The translations under genes were made by a program, and so were the position numbers. Of a stretch of 64,000 nt of DNA, positions 17,324 through 26,931 are shown piece by piece (position 1 is the stretch's first letter; the number at the start of each line of letters is the position of its first letter). The stretch is from Thermodesulfobacteriota bacterium (GTDB taxonomy: Bacteria > Desulfobacterota > Desulfobacteria > Desulfobacterales > Desulfosudaceae), in assembly GCA_040753795.1 (NCBI GenBank), contig JBFMDX010000016.1:1-64000 (forward strand). Reading direction: 5' to 3'. Under the pieces are notes generated by a model, which saw only the letters and a list, made by a program, of their open reading frames with translations, was not told the origin of the DNA and made no database searches.

Positions 17324-18339
17324 TGGAAACGCACCCTCGGGTCGACCATGGCGACGCAGATATCGGACAGGATGTTGCCGATCAGAAACAGCAGGGACGA
17401 GATGACCAGGATGCCCATGACCACCGGGTAGTCCCGCTCCAGGACCGATTCATAGCCCAGCAGGCCCATGCCGTTGATATTAAAGACGCTTTCAATGAGA
17501 AAGGAGCCGCTCAGTATAACTGAAATGTTATTGCCGAAACTGGTGGCAATGGGGATCAGGCTGTTTCTCAAAGCATGGCCGAAGACCGCCTGCCTGAACG
17601 ACAACCCCTTGGCGATGGCGGTGCGGACGTAATCGGCCGAGAGGTTGTCCATGAGGGTGTTTTTCATCAGAAAGGTCATGACCGCGAAGGATCCGATGAC
17701 GTAGGCCGTCAGGGGGAGAACCGTGTGCCGGGCGATATCCAGGATTTTCTCCGCCGGGGACAGGCCGGCAAAGCCATGACTGGTCAGTCCGCCCAGGGGA
17801 AGAATATCCCACCGGGAGGCGAACAGCATCAGCAGCAGAATGCCCAGTACCCATCCGGGAACGGCGTACCCCGTAAAAACGGCCAGGGAGGAGATGTTGT
17901 CGAACCCGCTTTTATGACGGACGGCCTTGGCCATGCCCAGGGGGATGCAGACCCCGTAAATCAGGATCAGGGAAAGAATACCAAAATAAAGGGAGATGGG
18001 GATGCGTTGCCGGATCATTTCCCAGACCGGATCGTAGTATCGGGTGGAAGTGCCCAGGTCGCCCCGGAGCACCCTGCTCATCCAGAGGCCGTAGGCTACC
18101 AGCACCGGTTTGTCAAACCCGTAATATTGTTTCAGGTACTCGATCTGTTCCCGGGACAGGGGCTGGCTGCCGTCCCGGCGTCCGGGACCGGCTTCCATGC
18201 TTTGCAGGCGGTAGGATTCGGCGATCATGCGTTCCACCGGCCCGCCGGGCACAAAGCGGGTGACGCAGAACACCAGGACGGTGACCCCGAAAAAGGTCGG
18301 GACCACCAGCAGCAGTCGCCTGATAAAGTACGTGGTCAT
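17320..18339 (-). CDS. yejB: Peptide ABC importer permease (YejB/DppB type)
   Basis: The 339-residue permease begins TYFIRRLLLVVPTFFGVTVLVF, the standard DppB/YejB first helix, and has six helices with the EAA loop DYVRTAIAKGLSFRQAV. The insert following the first helix (GGPVERMIAESYRL, QPLSREQIEYLKQYYGFDKP) is typical of YejB rather than OppB. I start at ATG 18339; the longer reading from 18396 enters the repeat region and adds no conserved residues. It is the first gene of the transporter cluster. Confidence 0.9.
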   Translation of the reverse strand: MTTYFIRRLLLVVPTFFGVTVLVFCVTRFVPGGPVERMIAESYRLQSMEAGPGRRDGSQPLSREQIEYLKQYYGFDKPVLVAYGLWMSRVLRGDLGTSTRYYDPVWEMIRQRIPISLYFGILSLILIYGVCIPLGMAKAVRHKSGFDNISSLAVFTGYAVPGWVLGILLLMLFASRWDILPLGGLTSHGFAGLSPAEKILDIARHTVLPLTAYVIGSFAVMTFLMKNTLMDNLSADYVRTAIAKGLSFRQAVFGHALRNSLIPIATSFGNNISVILSGSFLIESVFNINGMGLLGYESVLERDYPVVMGILVISSLLFLIGNILSDICVAMVDPRVRFQ

Positions 18340-18418
18340 AACGTTATTTTGTGACTCCGATTCACTTTTTATAACGCAAATCCGGCTCGCGGACAAGGAA
18401 GAACGGAAAGAAACCGAA

Positions 18419-18508
18419 CAATGTCATTCCGAGCGTAGCGAGAAATCTCTAAAATATAACATATTGGACAGATGAGATTTTTCCCTTTGGTCGAAATGAC
18501 AGGACGAC
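18419..18508. repeat. Dispersed hairpin element, TGTCATTCCGAGCG type
   Basis: tgtcattccgagcgtagcgagaaatct (18421-18447) pairs imperfectly with agatttttccctttggtcgaaatgaca (18474-18500). This class of palindrome is common between genes in many bacteria. The remainder of 18340-18562 has no gene. Confidence 0.7.
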
Positions 18509-18562
18509 CAACCCCGATTTTTTACGACGGCAATAAAACTGGAGATGAACCGGCAAAGGAAA

Positions 18563-18596
18563 TAAAAAAGGGCGATGGCCGGAGCCGTCGCCCTTG
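18563..18596 (-). terminator. Rho-independent terminator of rplM-rpsI
   Basis: On the minus strand AAGGGCGACGGC and GCCATCGCCCTT form a 12-bp stem with one mismatch around a 4-base loop, followed by TTTTTTATT. It lies about 27 bases after the rpsI stop. Confidence 0.85.
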
Positions 18597-18622
18597 GTGG
18601 CGATAAATAATAGTAAGGGAAA

Positions 18623-19015
18623 TTAGCGCTTGGAGAACTGGTACCGCGCCCGGGGACCGCGCTGGCCGTACTTTTTCCGTTCCTTGACGCGGGCGTCGCG
18701 TTTGAGGAATCCGGCTGCCTTGAGGGGCTGCCGCAGGTCCGCCTGGAAGATGGTCAGGGCCCGGCTGATAGCGTGCCGGGCGGCACTGGCCTGCCCGGTG
18801 ATGCCGCCGCCCGTCACTCTGACGTCTATGTCGAATTTGTCGGCGTTTTCGGTAAAGGTCAGCGGGGAGCGGAGAAGCTTCTGAACCGCAAAGATAGGGA
18901 AATACTCATCGGCGGTTCTGCCGTTGACGGTGATTTTCCCGTTGCCGGGCTTGAGCCAGGTTCGGGCGATGGCGGATTTGCGTTTGCCTGTGGCGTAAAT
19001 TATGTTCTCTTGCAT
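18623..19015 (-). CDS. rpsI: 30S ribosomal protein S9
   Basis: The 130-residue protein matches S9 throughout: ATGKRKSAIARTWLKPG at the start, VTGGGITGQASAARHAISRAL in the middle and the Lys/Arg C-terminal tail ending RARYQFSKR, which reaches the P-site tRNA anticodon region. It follows rplM by 29 bases, the conserved order of this ribosomal pair. GAGGAAAC precedes the ATG. Confidence 0.98.
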   Translation of the reverse strand: MQENIIYATGKRKSAIARTWLKPGNGKITVNGRTADEYFPIFAVQKLLRSPLTFTENADKFDIDVRVTGGGITGQASAARHAISRALTIFQADLRQPLKAAGFLKRDARVKERKKYGQRGPRARYQFSKR

Positions 19016-19044
19016 TGTTTCCTCAAAAAGAAAGATTGCGGCAA

Positions 19045-19485
19045 TTAGATTTCCAATGGCTTCGGCTGCTGCGCTTCATGGGGATGGTCGGGCCCGGCGT
19101 ATACCCGCAGCTTTTTGAGCAGGTCACGGCCCAGGCGATTCTTGGGCAGCATCCCCCTGACGGCGTTAATGACCAGATCTTCCGGTTTCTTTTCCAGAAG
19201 CTGCCTGGCGGTAACGGATTTAAGGCCGCCGATATAACCGCTGTGGCGGTAATAGATCTTTTCGTCCCATTTCCGGCCGGTCAGGGTGATTTTTTCCGCG
19301 TTGACGACGATAATGGAATCCCCGGTATCCACATGCGGGGTAAACAGGGGATTGTGTTTTCCGCGGAGACGGCGGGCGATTTCCGTTGCCATTCTCCCCA
19401 GACCGCGGCCGTCCGCGTTTACTACATACCAGTTGTCCGAATTGTCCGATGCTTTTGCGCTGTAAGTATATTTTTTCACGTTCAT
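19045..19485 (-). CDS. rplM: 50S ribosomal protein L13
   Basis: The 146-residue protein matches L13: [60 protein letters not shown] and [22 protein letters not shown]. It is an early assembly protein of the large subunit and is encoded ahead of rpsI as usual. AGGAGAGA precedes the ATG, and a clear sigma-70 promoter lies 30-60 bases upstream. Confidence 0.98.
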   Translation of the reverse strand: MNVKKYTYSAKASDNSDNWYVVNADGRGLGRMATEIARRLRGKHNPLFTPHVDTGDSIIVVNAEKITLTGRKWDEKIYYRHSGYIGGLKSVTARQLLEKKPEDLVINAVRGMLPKNRLGRDLLKKLRVYAGPDHPHEAQQPKPLEI

Positions 19486-19513
19486 TCTCTCCTGCTGTCA
19501 GAATAATCTGGCT

Positions 19514-19541
19514 ATAATATTCTCATGCTCATATATGTCAA
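19514..19541 (-). promoter_or_regulatory. Sigma-70 promoter of rplM-rpsI
   Basis: On the minus strand TTGACA (19541-19536) is followed after 16 bases by TATTAT (19519-19514), ending about 28 bases before the rplM start. Strong -35 and good -10 fit a ribosomal-protein operon. Confidence 0.75.
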
Positions 19542-19634
19542 GAAAAAAATCATTAAAAAGGTCGGGCAGGGCCGAAAGGCTCGCATTTTCCCGAAGAGCA
19601 GGCTTTTTTGGCATCCCGGGCCGCGAGTCCTCTA

Positions 19635-21545
19635 TCAATCCCCGGATGCTTTTGACGGCCGCGTTCTGGATACCGTCTTGAGCACCATCATCAGCACCGA
19701 CAGGGCCGCCGGGGTCATGCCGTCGAGGCGGGAGGCCTGCCCCAGGGAAACGGGCCGGACGGTCGACAGTTTTTCTTTTAATTCGGCGGACAATCCAGGA
19801 ACGGCGGCGTAGTCGAAATCACCCGGGATTTTCTGTTTTTCCATATCCCGGAATTTTTCGATTTCCCGCAACTGCCGGGAGATATACCCTTCGTATTTAA
19901 TTTCGATTTCGACCTGCCGGGCGACCTCCCCGGAGACCGGTTCCGGGGGCGGGGCCAGGGCGCTGATGTCGGCATAGGTTAGTTCCGCCCGCTTGAGCAG
20001 CTGTTCCAGAAACGTGCCGGTCTTTAAGGCCGGGACGCCGCGCGCCGCCAGGTGCCGGTCGACTGTTTCCGAAGGTTTGATCACGGTTTTGCGGACGCGG
20101 GAAATTTCCGCTTCCATTCGCCGCCGGTTTTCATTTACCTTCCCCACGGTTTCGGCGTCTACCAGTCCCAGGTCGTGTCCGATTTCAGACAGCCGGAGTT
20201 CGGCGTTGTCTTCCCGCAGCATCAGCCGGTATTCGGCCCGGGACGTGAACATGCGGTAAGGCTCGATGGTCCCCCGGGTCACCAGGTCATCGACCATGAC
20301 GCCCATGTAAGCCTGGGACCGGTCCAGAACAAAGGGCGGCCGCTTCTGGATCTTGCAGGCGGCGTTGATCCCGGCCCAAAGCCCCTGGGCCGCGGCTTCC
20401 TCATAACCCGAGGTGCCGTTGACCTGCCCGGCCAGATAGAGGCCGGAGACCCGTTTGGTCTCCAGGGTCGGCCGGAGTTGAACGGGATTGATGTAATCGT
20501 ATTCGATGGCGTAGGCCGGCCGCATGATAACGGCCTCTTCCAGCCCGTCGATGGAGCGGACGACCTGAATTTGAATTTCCAGGGGCAGGCTGTTGCCCAG
20601 TCCGCTGGCGTAGACTTCTTTTGTCTCCAGCCCTTCCTGCTCGAGGATGACGTGGTGGGTTTCCCGTTCCGGGAAGCGGACCACCTTGTCTTCAAAAGAG
20701 GGGCAGTACCGGGCCGGTACGCCGGTGATATAGCCGCCGTAAAGGGACGAGAGCTTGAGATGCCGCCGGACCAGGTCGGCGGTCTCCGGCCGGGTGTGGC
20801 CGAGGAAGGTGGCGATCTGGGGCATGACCGGTCCGGACCCGGAAAATGAAAAGGCCCGGGACGAGAGGTCGGATTGCTGGCGGTCGAACCGGGAAAAATC
20901 GATACTGTCCCGGTCCAGCCGGGGCGGGGTCCCGGTTTTCATGCGGCCGGTGGAAAAACCCATGTCGCGGAGCTGCCGGGCCAGTTCCACGGCGGCGAAT
21001 TCGCCGGCCCGCCCGGCGTCGTAGGAAACCGATCCGATATGGACCCGGCCGCCCAGAAAGGTGCCGGCGGCGATGATCACGGCCGAGGACGGATAGGCGT
21101 GTCCGGACAGGTCGACCACGCCCCTGACGGCGCCGTCCTCCACCATCAGGCGGACGACCATGGCCTGCTTGAGGTCCACGCCCGGGTGGTTTTCCACGGC
21201 CGATTTCATGACGGTGTGATAGCGGTGCTTGTCGTTCTGGGTGCGGGTGGACTGAACGGCCGGTCCTTTGCGGGTGTTTAAGGTCCGGTACTGAATGGCG
21301 GTCAGGTCCGCGGCCCGGGCCATCATGCCGCCCAGGGCGTCGATTTCTCTGACCAGCTGTCCTTTGGCCGTGCCGCCGATGGAGGGACTGCAGGGCATGA
21401 CCGCCACCTTGTCCAGGTCGATGGCCAGCAGCAGCACACTGCATCCCATCCGGGCGGCGGCAAGTGCCGCCTCGCAGCCGGCGTGGCCGGCGCCGACGAC
21501 GATGATGTCATGGCGTTTAGGCGCTATATGTTTTATAGTGGACAT
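19635..21545 (-). CDS. mnmG: tRNA uridine-5-carboxymethylaminomethyl modification enzyme MnmG (GidA)
   Basis: The 636-residue FAD enzyme has the dinucleotide motif [18 protein letters not shown], the GidA motif [22 protein letters not shown] with a catalytic Cys region, [14 protein letters not shown] and the C-terminal helical domain [16 protein letters not shown] that recruits MnmE. MnmG with MnmE installs the cmnm5 group on wobble uridine of several tRNAs. The length fits the family (about 630). It stands alone here rather than with mnmE or rsmG, separated from the ribosomal genes by 150 bases. Confidence 0.97.
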   Translation of the reverse strand: MSTIKHIAPKRHDIIVVGAGHAGCEAALAAARMGCSVLLLAIDLDKVAVMPCSPSIGGTAKGQLVREIDALGGMMARAADLTAIQYRTLNTRKGPAVQSTRTQNDKHRYHTVMKSAVENHPGVDLKQAMVVRLMVEDGAVRGVVDLSGHAYPSSAVIIAAGTFLGGRVHIGSVSYDAGRAGEFAAVELARQLRDMGFSTGRMKTGTPPRLDRDSIDFSRFDRQQSDLSSRAFSFSGSGPVMPQIATFLGHTRPETADLVRRHLKLSSLYGGYITGVPARYCPSFEDKVVRFPERETHHVILEQEGLETKEVYASGLGNSLPLEIQIQVVRSIDGLEEAVIMRPAYAIEYDYINPVQLRPTLETKRVSGLYLAGQVNGTSGYEEAAAQGLWAGINAACKIQKRPPFVLDRSQAYMGVMVDDLVTRGTIEPYRMFTSRAEYRLMLREDNAELRLSEIGHDLGLVDAETVGKVNENRRRMEAEISRVRKTVIKPSETVDRHLAARGVPALKTGTFLEQLLKRAELTYADISALAPPPEPVSGEVARQVEIEIKYEGYISRQLREIEKFRDMEKQKIPGDFDYAAVPGLSAELKEKLSTVRPVSLGQASRLDGMTPAALSVLMMVLKTVSRTRPSKASGD

Positions 21546-21581
21546 TTAAAGAAATGATTCAGCCTCAATTCAGTTGGGAAA

Positions 21582-21664
21582 AAGGGTTCCAGGATTCAAG
21601 GGGCCAAGGGTTCAAGTGAAACACCACACCCTCGACCCCTCGGCCCCTTGAATCCTTGAACCCT
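21582..21664. repeat. Inverted pair of GGTTCAAGG-type heptad repeats
   Basis: Left arm agggttccaggattcaaggg plus gccaagggttcaagtg (582-617) faces right arm ccctcgacccctcggcccc plus ttgaatccttgaaccct (629-664), forming a long imperfect hairpin between the divergent mnmG and YhcC-type genes. Similar motifs recur at 36970-37010 and at 30580-30640. Confidence 0.75.
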
Positions 21665-21740
21665 GTGTGCCGATTTAATCGGAGAAGAGCCTCAAAATAT
21701 GGGTAATAACCTATACGGGAATCAGGGGCAGGTCAAGCAG

Positions 21741-22688
21741 ATGACGGAGAATAAGCGCTATTACGATCTGAATACCTATTTCCGGTCCGTGTTCGGGTGC
21801 CGGATCCACAAAATCACCATCGACGCCGGGTTTTCCTGCCCCAACCGCGACGGCACCCTGTCGTCATCCGGCTGCATCTTCTGTAATAACCGCGGGTCGG
21901 GAACCGGCGCCCATGCCGCCGGCCTGTCCATCGCCGAGCAAATCCGAAACGGACGGAAGGTGCTGTCCCGGCGGTTCGGCGCCCAGAAATTCATCGCTTA
22001 TTTTCAGGCCTATACCAACACCTACGCGCCCCTGGAAAAGTTGAAGGCCATGTATGACGAGGCCCTGGCCGAAGAGGACATTGTCGGCCTGTCCGTAGGC
22101 ACCCGGCCGGACTGCATCGATCCTGACGTTTTGGCCCTGCTGGAGAGCTACACGGACCGCTTCCTGGTCTGGCTGGAGGTCGGGGTGCAGTCCGCGTGCG
22201 ACCGGACCCTGGCCGTGATCAACCGGGGGCATGATTTTGCCTGCGCTCAAAAAGCCATCGCCATGTCCAGGAACCGCGGCATCAGAATTTGCGGCCACAT
22301 GATTCTGGGCCTGCCCGGGGAAACGGCCGCGGACATGATCCATACCGCCGAGGCCATCGCGGCGCTGGGAATCGACGGTATCAAGATCCATCTGCTCTAC
22401 GTGGTCCGTGATACCCCCCTGGCGGCCATGCTGGCCGGCGGTGATTACCGCTGCCTGGAACAGCAGGAATACGTCGACCGGGTCTGCGATGTGCTGGAGC
22501 GGCTGCCCGCCGGCATGGTGGTGCAGCGGCTGACCGGCGATCCCCATCCGGCCGAACTGGTGGCGCCGCTGTGGGCAATGCGGAAACAGGAAACCCTGAC
22601 CGCGATCCATGACACCCTGGCGGCCAGGGACACGTGGCAGGGGAAGTGTTGCCAAGCCGGCGCTCATTCCGTTCCCGGCAAGTCATGA
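21741..22688 (+). CDS. Radical SAM protein, TIGR01212/YhcC family
   Basis: The 315-residue protein starts with RYYDLNTYFRSVFGCRIHKITIDAGFSCPNRDG-like sequence and has the family's unusual cluster motif C-x11-C-x2-C (FSCPNRDGTLSSSGCIFCNN), followed by KFIAYFQAYTNTYAPLE and HMILGLPGET. E. coli YhcC belongs here; the reaction is not established in my knowledge. I favour ATG 21741, preceded by AGGGGCAGG; ATG 21699 would add 14 unconserved residues. It is followed by a bidirectional terminator. Confidence 0.85.
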   Translation: MTENKRYYDLNTYFRSVFGCRIHKITIDAGFSCPNRDGTLSSSGCIFCNNRGSGTGAHAAGLSIAEQIRNGRKVLSRRFGAQKFIAYFQAYTNTYAPLEKLKAMYDEALAEEDIVGLSVGTRPDCIDPDVLALLESYTDRFLVWLEVGVQSACDRTLAVINRGHDFACAQKAIAMSRNRGIRICGHMILGLPGETAADMIHTAEAIAALGIDGIKIHLLYVVRDTPLAAMLAGGDYRCLEQQEYVDRVCDVLERLPAGMVVQRLTGDPHPAELVAPLWAMRKQETLTAIHDTLAARDTWQGKCCQAGAHSVPGKS

Positions 22689-22722
22689 ACCGTGACTTCG
22701 TAAACTGCTGGAGCAGCCGGCA

Positions 22723-22760
22723 TAAAAAACCCGGGCCGGAAAATTCCGGCCCGGGTTTCA
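22723..22760. terminator. Bidirectional terminator between convergent genes
   Basis: AAACCCGGGCCGGAA and TTCCGGCCCGGGTTT form a perfect stem around an AAA/T loop, flanked by A-runs on the left and T-runs on the right. It serves the radical SAM gene and the dodecin gene, which converge here. Confidence 0.85.
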
Positions 22761-22781
22761 TTTCCGCGTTTTATCCGCGGA

Positions 22782-22991
22782 TCATTCTCTGTACTTGAAG
22801 GACACCTTGATGCTGGCCCGGTAGGCGACCACCTTGCCGTTTTCGATTTTCATATCCAGTTCACTTACTTCCGCGACTCTCAGGTCTTCCAAAGTTTTTG
22901 AGGCGCGCTCCACGGCGTTTTTGGCCGCGTCTTCCCAGGAAACCGTGCTGGTGCCCACCAGATTGATGATTTTGTAAACACTTTCGCCCAT
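22782..22991 (-). CDS. Dodecin, flavin-storage protein
   Basis: The 69-residue protein is a full dodecin: VYKIINLVGTSTVSWEDAAKNAVERA, the flavin-sandwiching Trp in SWEDA, and the terminal VVAYRASIKVSFKY strand. Dodecins form hollow dodecamers binding FMN or riboflavin in the cytoplasm and are thought to buffer free flavin. AGGAG lies seven bases before the ATG. Monocistronic, with the shared terminator downstream. Confidence 0.95.
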   Translation of the reverse strand: MGESVYKIINLVGTSTVSWEDAAKNAVERASKTLEDLRVAEVSELDMKIENGKVVAYRASIKVSFKYRE

Positions 22992-23359
22992 GATTGTCTC
23001 CTTTTGTTACGGGTTGAAGGGAACGGGCCAGGGCCCGTTTGAAAAATAAACATACGCCGCTTGCTAAAAGGTCATGACGTATTCTGAGCCGAATGCCGGT
23101 TAATGATTATTGAACATGGAAACGGTTTTTGCGGATACAAAAAAGCAGGCTTCTTTATATCCCCATGACGCCCTCAAGTCAAGCATAACCTTAAATCCTG
23201 GCAAAAAACAGCCGCCATCCAACCCGGCGGCCGATAAAAAGAACTTGAAAAAATCAAATCATTTTGAAATATTCAACCGCAAATGACGCCCCCCGGAAAA
23301 ACGGGCGGCAGGTCTTTTGAAATCAAGGCCATTTTTAACAATTAGACAGGCGGATAAAC
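22992..23359. other. Intergenic region between dodecin and guaA
   Basis: There is no gene here. ACGGGCC-2-GGCCCGT (23023-23038) is a perfect short hairpin in the dodecin leader, and GCCCCCCGG/ACGGGCGGC near 23288-23312 a weaker one ahead of guaA. An AT-rich stretch (23240-23275) with TTGAAA could hold the guaA promoter, but I cannot fix the boxes. Confidence 0.4.
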
Positions 23360-24889
23360 ATGATTCTGATTATCGATTTCGGTTCTCAATTCAACCAGCT
23401 GATCGCCAGGCGGGTGCGGGAGTCCCGCGTCTATTGCCGTATCGAGCCGCCGACCATCGACATAAAAGAGATCCGGGAACTCAATCCCGAAGGCATCATT
23501 CTTTCCGGCGGACCGGCCGGCATTTACGAAAAAGGCAGCCCCAAGGTTACGCGCAAGATTTTTGACCTGGGCATACCGGTACTGGGCATCTGCTACGGGC
23601 TTCATTTCATGGCCGACGCCCTGGGCGGGAAAGTAGCGGCGACCGGCAAGCGGGAGTACGGGTTCGCGGAGCTGTGCGTTTCCTCGGCCTGTGTAGTTTT
23701 AGACGGCGTCAGCAAAAAGACCGTCTGCTGGATGAGCCACGGCGATTCGGTCAAGAAGCTGCCGCCCGGGTTTGCCGTTATCGCTTCCACCGAAAACACC
23801 AACGCCGCGGTCATTGCCGACACCTCCCGCAATTTCTACGGGCTCCAGTTCCACCCGGAAGTCGTTCATACCCGGGAAGGCAAACGGATGCTGGACAATT
23901 TCCTGTTTGATATCTGCCATTGTAAAAAAACCTGGTCCATGAAGACCTTTGCCCGCGAGGCCATCGAGGAAATCCGGACGGTCACCGCCGGGAAAAAGGT
24001 GTTGCTGGGCTTGAGCGGCGGGGTGGATTCGTCGGTGACGGCCCTGCTCATTCACCGGGCCATCGGCGACAACCTGACCTGTATTTTTGTGGACAACGGC
24101 CTGCTCCGCAAGAACGAGGCCGAAAAACTCAAAGCGGTTTTCACCCGCAATCTGAACCTCCGCATCCGCTATGTCCAGGCCGGCCCGCGGTTTTTAAAAG
24201 CCCTGGCCGGGGTGGCCGACCCCGAGAGAAAACGAAAGATCATCGGCAAGCTCTTCGTGGACGTGTTCAACGAGGAGGCCGGCAAGGTCAGGGACGCCAA
24301 GTTCCTGGCCCAGGGAACGCTCTATCCGGATGTCATCGAGTCCCGGTCGGCCTTTGGCGGACCGTCGGCGGTGATCAAGTCCCACCACAACGTGGGCGGG
24401 TTGCCGGCCCGCATGAAACTCTCCCTGGTGGAGCCCCTCCGGTTCCTGTTCAAGGACGAGGTGCGCGCCCTGGGCAGGACCCTGGGGCTGGATGAGGACA
24501 TGATTCACCGCCAGCCGTTTCCCGGCCCCGGCCTGGCCATCCGGGTCATCGGTCCGGTGGACCGGAAGAAACTGGATCTGCTGCGGGAAGTGGACGCGGT
24601 GCTGCTGGAGGAAATCCGCAAGGGCGGGTACTACCGCAAGCTGTGGCAGTCGTTTGCCGTGCTCCTGCCGTTAAAGAGCGTCGGCATCATGGGCGACAAG
24701 CGGACCTATGAACATGTCGCGGCCATCCGGGCCGTGACCAGCCGGGACGCCATGACGGCCGACTGGGCCCGGTTGCCGCACAAACTGCTTGGCCGGATCT
24801 CCAATCGAATTATTAATGAAGTAGCCGGTGTCAACCGGGTGGTCTATGACATCAGTTCCAAACCGCCCAGCACCATTGAATGGGAGTAG
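23360..24889 (+). CDS. guaA: GMP synthase (glutamine-hydrolysing)
   Basis: The 509-residue protein has an N-terminal class I amidotransferase domain ([17 protein letters not shown], nucleophile Cys in [10 protein letters not shown] near residue 79, and FHPEVVHT with the catalytic His-Glu), an ATP-pyrophosphatase domain with PP-loop [11 protein letters not shown], and the dimerisation domain ending [17 protein letters not shown]. It converts XMP to GMP. AGGCGG precedes the ATG. The next gene starts four bases after the stop. Confidence 0.98.
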   Translation: MILIIDFGSQFNQLIARRVRESRVYCRIEPPTIDIKEIRELNPEGIILSGGPAGIYEKGSPKVTRKIFDLGIPVLGICYGLHFMADALGGKVAATGKREYGFAELCVSSACVVLDGVSKKTVCWMSHGDSVKKLPPGFAVIASTENTNAAVIADTSRNFYGLQFHPEVVHTREGKRMLDNFLFDICHCKKTWSMKTFAREAIEEIRTVTAGKKVLLGLSGGVDSSVTALLIHRAIGDNLTCIFVDNGLLRKNEAEKLKAVFTRNLNLRIRYVQAGPRFLKALAGVADPERKRKIIGKLFVDVFNEEAGKVRDAKFLAQGTLYPDVIESRSAFGGPSAVIKSHHNVGGLPARMKLSLVEPLRFLFKDEVRALGRTLGLDEDMIHRQPFPGPGLAIRVIGPVDRKKLDLLREVDAVLLEEIRKGGYYRKLWQSFAVLLPLKSVGIMGDKRTYEHVAAIRAVTSRDAMTADWARLPHKLLGRISNRIINEVAGVNRVVYDISSKPPSTIEWE

Positions 24890-24892
24890 ATC

Positions 24893-25789
24893 ATGACGGA
24901 TTTTTCGGATGAACGGGATTTTGATTTTTCCTTTGGCGGAAACAAGGGCCCGGGCAGGAAGGAACCTGACCGAGACGACGCCTTCGGCCGGCCCGATGAG
25001 GATGATGATAGAGACGATGCCTTTGTCAAAAGCGTCAAAGCCCACGAACGGGAGTACGCCCGGGAGGACGAGGCGTCGGACGGCGAAGGGCTGGATTGGA
25101 AATTCATCCTGCCGGCCATCCTGATTCCCTGTCTGATCGTCGGGGTCATGGTCGTGGCTTATATCAGCCTGTCCCGGAAGGTGGCCGCCGTGCAAAGCAC
25201 AGGTTCGGCCGCGGTCGAGGAGTTTGTTCATATTTATGACGCCAAACTGGGGGAGATCCAGAAGACCCTGACGGCCCAGGACGAAGCGGTCAGGGGGATT
25301 CAGGATAAACTGTCCGGAGTCGCCCAGAACGCGGCCGCCATCAAGGAAATTCATGCCGGTGTCAAAACACTGACCGGAGCCGACGGCAAGATGGCTGCCG
25401 CCATTGAGAGCATGAATAAGGAAGTAGACAAGCTGACGGCCGCTGTCGGGGAGACCTCCCGTCAGGTTCTGGCCCTGGGCCAGAAGATAGAGACGGCGGA
25501 GACCAAGGTGTCCAGCCTGGCCGCCGCGGCCGCCGGCAAAGCCGACGCCGAGGCCGTGCGCCGGATGGTGGCCGATGCGGAGAAAAAACTGCAGGCGTCC
25601 ATCGACGCTTCGGCCAAGGCGATAAAAAGTGATGTGAAGGCCCTGGACACCCGGGTGGGACGGGTGGAACAACAGCGGACCAAGGCGGCGCCATCTACCT
25701 CGACAGGCACCGCCCCGGCCAGGAAACCGGCCACCGGTTCCACTTCCCCGCCGGCCGGTGACCAGGACTTTATCGAAGAGGATCTGTAA
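24893..25789 (+). CDS. Single-pass membrane protein with long periplasmic coiled coil, unknown
   Basis: The 298-residue protein has an acidic, low-complexity cytoplasmic N-terminus (DRDDAFGRPDEDDDRDD), one transmembrane helix at about residues 70-92 (FILPAILIPCLIVGVMVVAYIS), and then about 160 residues of heptad-like coiled coil rich in Ala, Lys, Glu and Asp, ending in a Ser/Thr/Pro/Ala linker and DFIEEDL. I know no named family. It is probably translated together with guaA, but no functional link is apparent. The topology suits an envelope scaffold. Confidence 0.65.
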   Translation: MTDFSDERDFDFSFGGNKGPGRKEPDRDDAFGRPDEDDDRDDAFVKSVKAHEREYAREDEASDGEGLDWKFILPAILIPCLIVGVMVVAYISLSRKVAAVQSTGSAAVEEFVHIYDAKLGEIQKTLTAQDEAVRGIQDKLSGVAQNAAAIKEIHAGVKTLTGADGKMAAAIESMNKEVDKLTAAVGETSRQVLALGQKIETAETKVSSLAAAAAGKADAEAVRRMVADAEKKLQASIDASAKAIKSDVKALDTRVGRVEQQRTKAAPSTSTGTAPARKPATGSTSPPAGDQDFIEEDL

Positions 25790-25848
25790 TCCCGCTTCGC
25801 GTCCCGCGCCTTGCGGTTGAGGCCAAATCAACTCGTGAAATATGTGGG

Positions 25849-26586
25849 CTACCGGGACGCCAGCAGCGCTTCGATGTGGCCTATATCCTCAGGCAGATCC
25901 ACGGACGGGGAGTCCTGACGGGTGACGACCACCCGGATCTTGTAGCCGTATTCCAGGGCCCGCAGCTGTTCCAGTTTTTCTATTTCCTCCAGCACCCCCG
26001 AAGGCAGGCTGGCGTAAACTCCCAGGAATCTCCGGGAAAAGGCGTAGACCCCCAGGTGTTTGTAAAACGTGCAGGGCGTGCCCGGGTCACGGACCAGGGG
26101 AATGGGCGATCGGGAAAAATAGATGGCGAAGCCGCCCCGGTCGATAACGGCCTTGACGTTCTTGATGCTGCGGATTTCCGCTTCGTCGCTGACGGCGACC
26201 ACCGGGGTGGATATGCCGAAATCAACAGGCGACAGCAGGGGGGCGACGGCCTCCTCTATGGTTTCCGGCGCGATCAGGGGCTGGTCGCCCTGGACATTGA
26301 CGACGATGTCGTCGGGGGCCAGTTCCAGCAGCCGGGCCGCTTCGTCGGCCCGGTCCGAGCCCGTGCGGCATTCGGTCGGGGTCAGCACGCAGTTGCCGCC
26401 GAATTCCGCCACCGCGTCGAAAATGCGCTCGTCGTCCGTGGCCACGGCGATGTCCGTGACGCAGGAGGCCAGGCGGACGCGGTCATACACGCGTTTGATC
26501 AGGGGGACGCCGGCGATGGGCGCCAGGGGCTTGCCGGGGAAACGGGTGGATTCGTACCGCGAGGGGATGATGGCCACGACTCTCAT
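25849..26586 (-). CDS. kdsB: 3-deoxy-manno-octulosonate cytidylyltransferase (CMP-KDO synthetase)
   Basis: The 245-residue protein matches KdsB: IIPSRYESTRFPGKPLAPI, the VATDDERIF block, VVNVQGDQPLI with the metal-binding Asp, CTFYKHLGVYAF and LEQLRALEYGYKIRV. It activates KDO with CTP for lipopolysaccharide inner-core synthesis, which marks the organism as Gram-negative. AAGGAGC precedes the ATG. It converges with the coiled-coil gene 60 bases away, with no obvious terminator between them. Confidence 0.96.
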   Translation of the reverse strand: MRVVAIIPSRYESTRFPGKPLAPIAGVPLIKRVYDRVRLASCVTDIAVATDDERIFDAVAEFGGNCVLTPTECRTGSDRADEAARLLELAPDDIVVNVQGDQPLIAPETIEEAVAPLLSPVDFGISTPVVAVSDEAEIRSIKNVKAVIDRGGFAIYFSRSPIPLVRDPGTPCTFYKHLGVYAFSRRFLGVYASLPSGVLEEIEKLEQLRALEYGYKIRVVVTRQDSPSVDLPEDIGHIEALLASR

Positions 26587-26931
26587 AACAATATGCTCCT
26601 TGGTTGTCTTTCCATTTTATCAGGTACCAGTTTTTTGTTTTCGTAAAACGATGGTATAGTACAAAAGACTATTGTTTTAAATAGAAATCAGTGGCTTCGC
26701 TGGAGGTCATTGCCGTTCCCGACTTGATCCTTTCGGGGCCGGTTGAAACCAGCCAAGGGCTTTGAGACCGCCCAAAATGATCGGGGAGCGAACAAAACGG
26801 ACTTTACGAGGATGTCGGTTGTTGCGAGGAATGGAACGTACTGCTTATTTGTGACATTCCGAGGGCCGCAGTGACAAGGCTGAGGGAATGAAGACGCATA
26901 CCAGTAACTTCAATGTCAGCAAAAGGTGACT
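26587..26931. repeat. Intergenic region with degenerate dispersed repeat
   Basis: There is no gene. The stretch 26690-26915 contains ccttt-cggggccggttgaaaccag and gacattccgagggccgcagtgacaagg, reminiscent of the elements at 15851-16029 and 31506-31630 (gaggaatg...gtac...gtgac), but decayed. The last bases carry the larB ribosome site. Confidence 0.45.
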